Assembly (NCBI GenBank): GCA_965249215.1
Contig: CBDFLN010000001.1
Coordinates: 372,001 to 436,000, forward strand
Source of the DNA: G963667675 sp965249215
GTDB lineage: Bacteria; Chloroflexota; Dehalococcoidia; Lucifugimonadales; UBA3495
DNA: 64,000 nucleotides
Reading direction: 5' to 3'
Shown: in pieces, positions 41,451 to 48,560 of the stretch
Layout: every line of letters starts with the position of its first letter
Numbering within the stretch: the first letter of the stretch is position 1
Notes under the pieces: model-generated
Told to the model about the DNA's origin: nothing
Database searches by the model: none
Seen by the model: the letters and a program-made list of their open reading frames with translations, nothing else
Made by a program: the position numbers and the translations under genes

Positions 41451-43133
41451 ATGCCCAATCCCGAAGACAATAGTCCCCTCCCCACCACCCCCTTGGGCGA
41501 ACAACCAGGCGTCCACCTAGGCCCCTGGCTTACCCAAATAGCGGCCGCCCTGGCCGACTTTGACCGGCTCCAGGTCATACCCCGCATTTGGAATGGCGAC
41601 CACACCGTCTGGAAACCGGACCCCACCGAAATCTCCAACCGCCTAGGCTGGCTCACGGTCACCGATGCCATGCGGCAACAAGTGCCGGCTCTCACGTCCT
41701 TCGCCGACGAAGTGCGAGACGCCGGCTTCCGCCACGTCGTCTTGCTGGGCATGGGCGGCAGCAGCCTGGGCCCAGAGGTGCTCCGCCAGGCCTTTGGCCG
41801 CGCCCCCGGTTACCCTGAACTCCTGGTGCTCGACTCCACCGTCCCGGCGTGGGTAGTATCCGTAGCCCAGTCCGTAGACCCCGCCCGCTCCCTGTTCCTG
41901 GTGTCCTCCAAGTCCGGCTCCACCACCGAGCCCAACCTGCTCTACGCCTACTTCCGAGACCTGGTGGAAAAGGCCGTGGGCAAGGACAAGGCAGGCCGCA
42001 ACTTCATCGCCGTCACCGACCCCGGCTCCCCGCTGGAGACCCTTGCCGCACAGGCCGATTTCCGGCGTGTGTTCTTGAACCCCCCGGACATCGGCGGACG
42101 TTACTCCGTCCTGTCCTACTTCGGGTTGGTCCCCGCGGCCCTCTCCGGCCTTGACCTCATCAAGCTCCTTGACCGGGCCGACGCCATGCGCCAAGCCGCA
42201 GGGCCCAACGTCCCGGCCCGTCAAAACCCCGGTGCCTGGCTGGGACTCGCCATGGCCTTCCTCGCCCGCCGGGGACGGGACAAGCTCACCTTGGTCACGT
42301 CCCCGTCCATCGACAGCTTTGGACTGTGGGTCGAGCAGCTAATCGCAGAAAGCGCCGGCAAAGAGGGGCAGGGCATCGTTCCCGTGGCCGGAGAGTCCCT
42401 CGAACACTTTGGGCGCTCACCGGATGACTACGGCGACGACCGGCTGTTCGTCTACTTACGTCTGGATGACGACGACAACCGCGCCTGCGATTCCGCAATC
42501 CAGGCCGTCCAGGCCGCGGGGCAGCCTGTAATCCGTCTGGACCTTGCCGACAAGTACCACTTGGGCGCTGAGTTCTTCCGCTGGGAACTGGCAACTGCGG
42601 TCGCCGGCTCGTACATGGGAATCAACCCCTTCGACCAGCCCGACGTCCAGCAGGCCAAGGACATGACCGAGAAAGTCCTGGGCCGGTTCGACGCGACGGG
42701 GAATCGCCCCGCTGTGGAGGACTCTGGCTCCCTGGGCCAATTGCTGGACGCCTCCGCCAAGGGAGACTACCTGGCCATCATGGCCTACGTCCACCAGACC
42801 CCCCAGGTAGACCAAGCCCTGGACGCCTTGCGCCGGAAAATAACCAATAAGTGCGGCATCGCCGTCACCGTGGGCTACGGCCCCCGGTTCCTCCACTCCA
42901 CCGGCCAGCTCCACAAGGGTGGTCCGGGTTCCGGCCTCTTCCTGCAACTCACCGCGGACCACAACCCGGACCTGGCCATCCCAGGGACCAACTACACCTT
43001 TGGCCTCGTGGCTGACGCCCAAGCGGCAGGAGACCTGGAGGCGTTGCTGGCTTCCAACCGCCGCGCCGCCCGCGTCGCCCTGGGCCCCGACCCGGTCTCC
43101 GGCATACACCGGATGGCCAACTCCCTGGACTAA
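41451..43133 (+). CDS. pgi: Glucose-6-phosphate isomerase, type found fused to transaldolase
   Basis: A 560-residue isomerase interconverting glucose-6-phosphate and fructose-6-phosphate. The sugar-phosphate loop is VSSKSGSTTEPN, and VVLLGMGGSSLGPEVLRQ marks the first SIS-like half. GYGPRFLHSTGQLHKGGPGS near the C-terminus is typical of the isomerase half of transaldolase-isomerase fusions in Chloroflexota and cyanobacteria. Here it stands alone: no transaldolase precedes it. The ATG has no clear ribosome binding site. A second, unrelated isomerase of the PGI/PMI type lies at 56910. Confidence 0.9.
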   Translation: MPNPEDNSPLPTTPLGEQPGVHLGPWLTQIAAALADFDRLQVIPRIWNGDHTVWKPDPTEISNRLGWLTVTDAMRQQVPALTSFADEVRDAGFRHVVLLGMGGSSLGPEVLRQAFGRAPGYPELLVLDSTVPAWVVSVAQSVDPARSLFLVSSKSGSTTEPNLLYAYFRDLVEKAVGKDKAGRNFIAVTDPGSPLETLAAQADFRRVFLNPPDIGGRYSVLSYFGLVPAALSGLDLIKLLDRADAMRQAAGPNVPARQNPGAWLGLAMAFLARRGRDKLTLVTSPSIDSFGLWVEQLIAESAGKEGQGIVPVAGESLEHFGRSPDDYGDDRLFVYLRLDDDDNRACDSAIQAVQAAGQPVIRLDLADKYHLGAEFFRWELATAVAGSYMGINPFDQPDVQQAKDMTEKVLGRFDATGNRPAVEDSGSLGQLLDASAKGDYLAIMAYVHQTPQVDQALDALRRKITNKCGIAVTVGYGPRFLHSTGQLHKGGPGSGLFLQLTADHNPDLAIPGTNYTFGLVADAQAAGDLEALLASNRRAARVALGPDPVSGIHRMANSLD

Positions 43134-43462
43134 CTCCCTAGCCCTCCCAGGTCTCCCGGAACAGGTCACACATCATGTTCCCGTTGGCAACCCCCTCGCG
43201 TAACGCCCACTGTCATTCCGAGCGAAGCCGAGGAATCTAGAATTTCTGTCCTGAAGCCTCCCTTGGATTCTCCACAAAGCCTTTTATGGCGGTACCTGAA
43301 AAGTTACGCTTCCTTAGGGGACGACATGGAAGCTATTTACCCGCGGCTTTGCAATGCCCGCCTATCACCCGGCCACTAGAAGCCTACCGGTCGGTGAACG
43401 GGACCCCGTCGTGGGAAGGCCGGCTGTGAATGCTGAACGCCGGAAGCCCTGAAGCCCGGAAG
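43134..43462. other. Intergenic region with dispersed repeat
   Basis: About 330 bases between convergent genes. It holds the dispersed repeat TGTCATTCCGAGCGAAGCCG-AGGAATCTAG at 43211-43240. No terminator with a T-run and no gene were recognised. Confidence 0.5.
43211..43240 (+). repeat. Dispersed repeat, copy 2
   Basis: TGTCATTCCGAGCGAAGCCG continuing AGGAATCTAG. It matches 61371-61397 over 26 bases and resembles one arm of the MITE-like elements at 1721 and 9456 (CATTCTGAGAG...CGACCGAAGAATCT). Confidence 0.75.
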
Positions 43463-43888
43463 TTAAGAAGGCCGCTCTTTCCGCTCCTTCTCCCGTTCTG
43501 GGGCCTTGCCCCGCAACACCCTGCCCTTGTCCGGCGTCGGGTCCTTAACCAACCCGTAAATCGCCCGGCCCTCGTGGTCTTCCGGCAAATACTCGGTGAT
43601 GGGCATGCCCTCTTCATTCACGAACAGCAGGCAGTGGCAATACTTGTAGATTTGCATGTCGTCGCAGGCGCAAATCCACGTCCGGTGCTTGATTTCCTCG
43701 TTCTTGTCCGGATAGAAGCGGCAGGGGCATAGAGGCCGGCCGATCTGATCGACGTTCTGGGCCAGGCCCAGTACCACCGCCTCAGTCACCTCGGCGTTCG
43801 GATGGGTGGTGGTCCCCGATTTGTCGCAATACTTCTCGATGAAGTTGCGCATCCGCTGCATCGCTTTTTCGCTCGGCTGCTCGGCCAT
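43463..43888 (-). CDS. ftrB: Ferredoxin-thioredoxin reductase catalytic subunit
   Basis: A 141-residue protein with the diagnostic cysteine pattern: C54-P-C56, sixteen residues, C73-A-C75, eight residues, C84-H-C86. This is the CPC-x16-CxC-x8-CHC signature of the catalytic subunit that uses a [4Fe-4S] cluster to reduce a thioredoxin disulfide with electrons from ferredoxin. The variable (A) subunit of photosynthetic organisms is absent, as in other non-phototrophic bacteria and archaea. The C-terminal tail is Lys/Arg/Glu-rich. The start follows GGGAGGG. A 21-bp palindrome lies 33 bases upstream. Confidence 0.93.
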   Translation of the reverse strand: MAEQPSEKAMQRMRNFIEKYCDKSGTTTHPNAEVTEAVVLGLAQNVDQIGRPLCPCRFYPDKNEEIKHRTWICACDDMQIYKYCHCLLFVNEEGMPITEYLPEDHEGRAIYGLVKDPTPDKGRVLRGKAPEREKERKERPS

Positions 43889-43920
43889 CGTCGCCCTCCC
43901 TTCGGTGAAGCGCTCCCCGG

Positions 43921-43941
43921 GTCACGCAAAATTTGCGTGAC
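43921..43941. promoter_or_regulatory. 21-bp perfect palindrome, operator candidate
   Basis: Arms GTCACGCAAA and TTTGCGTGAC around a single central A. It lies between the divergent genes ftrB (33 bases away) and the aldo-keto reductase. The size and symmetry suit a dimeric repressor or activator. It is too short and has no T-run to be a typical terminator. Confidence 0.5.
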
Positions 43942-44151
43942 ACCGGCGCTATTGCCCGTGTATCCAGTGTACCATTTTCCGGCCAATTTTTTCGGCTTCC
44001 GGTATGGCTCCGCAAGACTCCCGTCTCGTCGGTGGCAATGCGCCGCCCGCAACCCTGTAGCCAGGTGCTTCAATGGATAATGTGGCGGCCATCGGTGTAC
44101 AATGGGGCAGTTCCGATATGGCATATCCAGGCGATTGGAGGTGGTACGCCC

Positions 44152-45144
44152 ATGGAATACCGTGCACTTGGTTCAACAGACATAACGGTGTCGGCGCTTG
44201 GCATAGGCTGCTACGACGCCTCGGGCTGGCCCTCCGGTTTCGATGAAATGGGCGCCGCCGTAGACCGGGCCATAGACTTGGGAATTACCTGCTTCGATAC
44301 CGCGCCGAATTATGGAGGCGGCGAATCGGAGACTACGCTGGGCCGAGTCCTGGGCCCCCGCCGCAAGGATGTCGTCGTGGTGACCAAATGCGGTCTGGGA
44401 TGGCAGGGCTCCCAGGTCGGCAGAGAGAGGGGCCGCGACGGCCGCCGGGAATCCATCCTTCCGTTGGTCGACCAGAGCCTGCAACGTATGCAGACGGATT
44501 ACATCGATGTGCTGCTCGTCCACTTCCCCGACAAACACACCCCTATCGACGAGACAATGGGGGCCCTGGAAACCGTTGTGCAACAGGGGAAGGTCAGGTC
44601 TGTCGGCGTGAGCAATTTTAGTCTTGACGGACTCAAGGAATGTGAAAAGACTCTGCGGATTGACGTTGTCCAGTACCACTACAACGCCTTCGACCGCCGC
44701 ATGGAGGACGAGATTCTCCCCTACTGCCGGGAAAAAGGCATCGGCTTCATGGCCTGGGGGCCCCTGGGCAACGGCCTGCTGGCGGGGACCTACACCGCGC
44801 AGAAGAATTTCAGAGACACGGACTGGCGGGGCAAGGGCGACGTAGGTGAAATAATCATTGGAATGTACAACGACGATGTCTGGGAACGAAACATAAGGCT
44901 TGTCGACGACCTGAAGTCCATAGCCGCGGGCTTGGGCAAGACGCTGCCCCAGCTTGTCTTGAGGTGGGTCCTCGACAACCCCACCGTAAGCATAGCCATC
45001 CCCGGCATTCTCAACGTGACGGAACTAGAGGATGACCTGGGAGCCTTGGATTGGGCGCTATCGGCAGAGGACTTGCGGCAGATTGACCAGGTGTTTGCCG
45101 ACCACGGCATCGATACCAATCCGCCCCAGCTTATGGACCCATAG
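44152..45144 (+). CDS. Aldo/keto reductase
   Basis: A 330-residue NADP(H)-dependent barrel enzyme. The catalytic tetrad is visible: Asp in TCFDTAPNYGGGES, Tyr in the same motif, Lys in VVVTKCGLG and His in VLLVHFPD. The C-terminal cofactor region is IPGILNVTELEDDLGAL. I start at ATG 44152 (MEYRALGSTDI, typical of the family), 10 bases after GGAGG; the frame is open further upstream to 43933 but that part is not homologous. It resembles L-glyceraldehyde-3-phosphate reductase/YhdN-type AKRs. Confidence 0.9.
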   Translation: MEYRALGSTDITVSALGIGCYDASGWPSGFDEMGAAVDRAIDLGITCFDTAPNYGGGESETTLGRVLGPRRKDVVVVTKCGLGWQGSQVGRERGRDGRRESILPLVDQSLQRMQTDYIDVLLVHFPDKHTPIDETMGALETVVQQGKVRSVGVSNFSLDGLKECEKTLRIDVVQYHYNAFDRRMEDEILPYCREKGIGFMAWGPLGNGLLAGTYTAQKNFRDTDWRGKGDVGEIIIGMYNDDVWERNIRLVDDLKSIAAGLGKTLPQLVLRWVLDNPTVSIAIPGILNVTELEDDLGALDWALSAEDLRQIDQVFADHGIDTNPPQLMDP

Positions 45145-45180
45145 CGGCGGCGTTATCTTCTCTCCCCTCGGGTCACTTAA

Positions 45181-45335
45181 TCCCCTCTCCCTGGGGGAGA
45201 GGGCTAGGGTGAGGGGCGCCAACGATCTACGCAAAGACCTCCGTAGCTGAAGCAGACCTTTGCCTAACCTCCAAAGCCACACAGAAACGGGCCGCGCAAT
45301 CCCCTCTCCCCTCGGGAGAGGGCTAGGGTGAGGGA
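45181..45335 (+). repeat. Pair of dispersed CCCTCTCCC/GGGTGAGGG repeats
   Basis: Two copies of CCCCTCTCCC-n-GGGAGAGGGCTAGGGTGAGGG lie at 45181-45216 and 45300-45335. Each can fold into a GC-rich hairpin. A related segment (ACGCAAAGACCTCCG and TGCAAAGGTCTTCG) follows each copy. Such repeats are common between genes in many bacteria; here they fill the space before the CYTH pseudogene. Confidence 0.75.
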
Positions 45336-45338
45336 GAT

Positions 45339-45896
45339 TCAGCGAGCTATGCAAAGGTCTTCGTTGGAGCAAGCTATGTGGGGGCCTATAAAGGGGGCCA
45401 GACAACCGCGGTATTCCTCCACTTGGGCCTCGATGTCGTGGCCATCGTCCGCTTGCGCCTCTAGTTCGAAAATCTGGCCTACGCCTTATACGTTGTCAAG
45501 ATTGAACTTGATGTTGTCTTTATGCCACAACTCACGTTGCTTTCGCACCACGACACGATGGCCTAGAACGGCGTCCAGCACCTCTGTAACCTCGTCATTG
45601 GGCATTTGCCACAGTTGAAACTGGCTGACCCGGGTGTCCGTCTCTTGGTAGTCTCGGTAGTAGATTAGTTCCCTTCTCTCTCCCTCGACACGGAGTTTAA
45701 GCCGCCGCGTACCATCCTCCACCCCACCACGCGGCAGGTCGTAGTAGTAGTCTACCTGTTCCTTAACCTCGATAAAGGTCGCCCCGCTATCTTGAAGAAC
45801 CTGCCTCACTGGGACAAAGTCTTGGCAATACGCCTTGATCTCTCGGTTAATTCGATCCCCTATCCCAAATACCCCCGCCCGGCAGCCTAGTAGCAC
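45339..45896 (-). pseudogene. CYTH-domain phosphohydrolase/cyclase interrupted by a stop codon
   Basis: A CYTH protein (class IV adenylate cyclase/thiamine-triphosphatase fold). Landmarks are REIKAYC at the N-terminus, ATFIEVKEQVDYYYDLP, RRLKLRVEG, and LGHRVVVRKQRELWHKDNIK. At 45486-45488 TAA interrupts NLDNV-stop-GVGQIFELEAQA. The frame stays open and family-like afterwards (ADDGHDIEAQVEEYRG) for 49 codons to TGA at 45339. The missing part holds acidic residues needed for metal binding. The start is unclear; GTG 45896 would overlap the neighbouring stop codon. It is a nonsense mutant or a sequencing error. Confidence 0.8.
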
Positions 45897-46996
45897 GCGT
45901 CCCTCACCGCTTGGGATATCTCCGCCAGCCGCCGGTCGTTGCTCTCCTTGGCCCGGCACCCGTTGGTGATATAGGCCACCGCCAGGCCCGAATCGGTGTC
46001 CGCCCAGCCTATAGACGTTCCTACTCCCCCGTGACCAAAGGTGTTGATTGGCTCTCCAACCGGCTCCCCCATCCTCTCGTCGGCTATCACCAGGCCCAAC
46101 GACCGCCGTGCAAATAGGCCGGTGATGGCGTCCATCGCTTCAACCTGTACCTCAACCACTTCCTTCACCGTATCCGCTGCCAGGATCTGCGTCCCGTCCA
46201 GCGCGCCGCCCCGCTCCAGCATCGCGTAGAACCTTGCCAGGTCCCTCGCCGACGCTATCCCGCAGGCCGCGGGAACGACAGACTGGTGGAGCTCAGGCCG
46301 GTTGTACCTCAAAACAACGCCGTTGGGGTCCGCGTCCTCCTCCATCAACTGGATCTTGGCGACCCTGCTCTCCAGCTCCGCGGGAAGCCCCACGTACGTA
46401 TCCTTCATCTCCAGTGGACCCGTGATTTCCTGGGACAAGAATTGGCTGAAGTCCCGCCCGTCTATCCGCCGGACCAGTTCCCCTATCACCCAACCGTAGT
46501 TCACTGGGTGATAGGCAAACACCGACCCCGGAGGGTACTCCGGCGTCGCCTCTTCCATGGCCCGGACCACATTGCCCCAGTCGCTCCAGTCAGTCCAGGG
46601 AAAGCTCTTGGGTGTCGCCGGAAAGCCCCCCTGGTGCGTCATGACGTGGTATATGGTCACGTCTTCCTTTCCGTTCTTGCCGAACTCCGGCCAGTACTTG
46701 CTAACCGCATCCTCCCAAGCCAAGAGGCCCCGCTCCTTTAGCAAGTACATGCAGGCGGCCGCCAGGGGCTTGGTCGACGACATCAGCACGAACATGGTCT
46801 CACCCGTAACCGCCCTGTCTGTATCGCCGTCCGCCAGCCCGCCCTGAATGTCCAGCACCGGCTTACCGTACCGGTACACCGCCAGCCCAGCCCCGGGATG
46901 TACGCCCTCCGCTATCTGTCGGCGAAACAGCTCCTCGACCCGTTCCAGCTTCTCCGGGTCCATTGAAACTACATCCGGGGTCGTCAACATGGCCAT
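45887..46996 (-). CDS. Serine beta-lactamase-like hydrolase (class C/esterase family)
   Basis: A 369-residue protein of PF00144. The nucleophile motif is SSTK (residues 73-76, FVLMSSTKPLAAA), the second is the Tyr-containing FAYHPVNYGW, and the third is the HGG triad GHGGVGTSIGW. No signal peptide is seen, which favours a cytoplasmic esterase or peptidase over an antibiotic-degrading beta-lactamase. Members of this branch hydrolyse short esters or cyclic amides. Its end overlaps the putative start of the CYTH gene. Confidence 0.88.
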   Translation of the reverse strand: MAMLTTPDVVSMDPEKLERVEELFRRQIAEGVHPGAGLAVYRYGKPVLDIQGGLADGDTDRAVTGETMFVLMSSTKPLAAACMYLLKERGLLAWEDAVSKYWPEFGKNGKEDVTIYHVMTHQGGFPATPKSFPWTDWSDWGNVVRAMEEATPEYPPGSVFAYHPVNYGWVIGELVRRIDGRDFSQFLSQEITGPLEMKDTYVGLPAELESRVAKIQLMEEDADPNGVVLRYNRPELHQSVVPAACGIASARDLARFYAMLERGGALDGTQILAADTVKEVVEVQVEAMDAITGLFARRSLGLVIADERMGEPVGEPINTFGHGGVGTSIGWADTDSGLAVAYITNGCRAKESNDRRLAEISQAVRDACY

Positions 46997-47230
46997 AACC
47001 TCACCCCAGTCAACTAATTCTCAGCCGATCACCGGAACCCGCGGCGTCGCGCATCATCAGCCCGTTCCGCCTCACCACCCTTCCCAGATCCCTATATATG
47101 GCGGCATAGTAGCATCGCACAATTAAGGCTGTCTACGGCCAAAAAAAGAGGCCAACCCCAACCCCCCATTCCACCGCACGAAGACCATTGCATAACCTGG
47201 ACCTAGGCTGCCCGTTCGTCCTTGTATATT

Positions 47231-47377
47231 ATTGGGGACGGCGGGGCAGACCGATTCGTCCCAGGTCGAGAGGCCGTGCCTCAGCGTGGTCGCCCCGCCG
47301 AGGACCCTATGGAGCCCGAACAGTTGCCAGGGCCTCAAGGAGCCCGAATCACAAGGCAGGGCCGGAGGGAGGAGTAG
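47231..47377 (+). ncRNA. Candidate bridge RNA of the IS110 element
   Basis: In IS110-group elements the non-coding left end, upstream of the recombinase, encodes a bridge RNA with two internal loops that pair with target and donor DNA. Here a strong stem is visible: CGGCGGGGC (47239-47247) with GACC after one bulge pairs with GGTCGCCCCGCCG (47288-47300), enclosing a loop of about 35 bases with an inner AGGC/GCCT stem. A second region to the transposase start contains further GGGCC/GGCCC pairing. Loop-to-target pairing was not shown. Confidence 0.3.
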
Positions 47378-48331
47378 ATGGAGCGTCCCAAGGAAGGGCA
47401 GGTTGTGGGTATCGACGTGGCGAAGGAGTGGCTGGACGTAGCGGTACACCCCAGCGGGGAGCAGTGGCGGGTCACCCAGGACTCGGAGGGCTTGGCGGGG
47501 CTGGTCCAGCGCCTGGCCGTCCTGGCTCCGGCCCTCATCGTCTTGGAGGCATCCGGGGGCTACGAGGGGGTGGCGGTCTCCCTGTTGGGAGACGCAGGGC
47601 TGCCGGTTGCGGTGGTGAACCCCCGCCCAGTGCGGGACTTCGCACGTTCCCAAGGGATCCTGGCCAAGACAGACCGTCTAGACGCAGGGATCATTGCCCA
47701 CTACGGCCAGGTCAGTGGAGTCAAACCCCAGCCGCCGGCCGCATCGGAAGACCTGGACATGGCGGCATTGGTGGCCCGACGGCGCCAACTGATCCAGATG
47801 CGCACCGCCGAACTGCAGCGCCTGGCCCCCGCCCGGCCCAACGTCCGAGGCCGTATTCAGCGGGTCATCGCTATGTTGGACCAGGAACTGGATGACTTGG
47901 ACCGGGACTTGACCCAGCACGTGGGCCAGTCTCCCCAGTGGCAGGAACGGGAGCGGCTCCTGCGCAGCGTCCCTGGGGTGGGCCCGACACTCAGCATCAC
48001 CCTGCTGGCGGAGCTGCCGGAACTGGGCACCCTCAGCCATAAGGCCATCGCCGCCTTGGTGGGCCTGGCCCCCATGGCCCGGGACAGCGGCCTCCGCCAC
48101 GGCCCCCGGTTCTGTTGGGGCGGCCGCGCCCAGGTGCGCGCCGCCCTCTACATGCCCACGGTGGCCGCCTTGCGGTGCAATCCGGTGCTTAGGGACTTCT
48201 ACCAACGGTTGGTGGCTCAACACAAACCCAAGAAAGTAGCCTTGGTGGCCTGCATGCACAAGCTTTTGACCATCCTTCGCCACAACACCCCTTGGAACCC
48301 CAACCGCCTTGCTACCCAAAACAGTTGCTGA
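47378..48331 (+). CDS. IS110-family transposase (DEDD recombinase)
   Basis: A 317-residue transposase. The RuvC-like N-terminal domain has Asp in VVGIDVAKEWLD, Glu in IVLEASGGYEG and Asp residues in AKTDRLDAGIIA, the DEDD set. The C-terminal Transposase_20 domain begins at LLRSVPGVGPTLSITLLAEL and includes MARDSG and GGRAQVRAALYM. The length is slightly short for the family, but both domains appear complete and the frame is intact, so it may be active. Confidence 0.93.
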   Translation: MERPKEGQVVGIDVAKEWLDVAVHPSGEQWRVTQDSEGLAGLVQRLAVLAPALIVLEASGGYEGVAVSLLGDAGLPVAVVNPRPVRDFARSQGILAKTDRLDAGIIAHYGQVSGVKPQPPAASEDLDMAALVARRRQLIQMRTAELQRLAPARPNVRGRIQRVIAMLDQELDDLDRDLTQHVGQSPQWQERERLLRSVPGVGPTLSITLLAELPELGTLSHKAIAALVGLAPMARDSGLRHGPRFCWGGRAQVRAALYMPTVAALRCNPVLRDFYQRLVAQHKPKKVALVACMHKLLTILRHNTPWNPNRLATQNSC

Positions 48332-48347
48332 GGGAAATCGAAGGGCC

Positions 48348-48378
48348 TGTCCTGAGCTTGTCGAAGGGCGAACGGACA
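48348..48378. repeat. REP-like repeat next to the IS110 element
   Basis: TGTCCTGAGCTTGTCGAAGG then GCGAACGGACA, with short inverted ends TGTCC/GGACA. A related copy (GTGCTCAGCTTGTCGAAGGAC) lies at 50964-50984. The core GAGCTTGTCGAAGG is a widely dispersed intergenic repeat in many bacterial genomes. Confidence 0.65.
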
Positions 48379-48560
48379 GCCGCTATTGTGTAAGAGTCGC
48401 CGTTTCAGCATTGCCCCCGCATCCTCCGTCCTTGTCAACAACCAGCGCCGTCGGTATCATACTCCGTGCCCGTCCAAGCCCCTGGCTCCCGGCCTATCAT
48501 TCCACGGAGCCGGGAATCCTAATCCCCATACGATTTGACCCTCGCACTTAGGAGGCAAAG

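Larger units (their letters stand above)
47190..48345 (+). mobile_element. IS110-family insertion sequence (ends approximate)
   Basis: A transposase gene with about 190 bases of structured leader and a very short 3' flank. IS110 elements lack typical terminal inverted repeats, so ends cannot be fixed by eye. The stop codon is followed within 20 bases by a dispersed TCGAAGG repeat, a type of sequence that IS110 elements often target. No second copy is present in the window for comparison. Confidence 0.6.
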
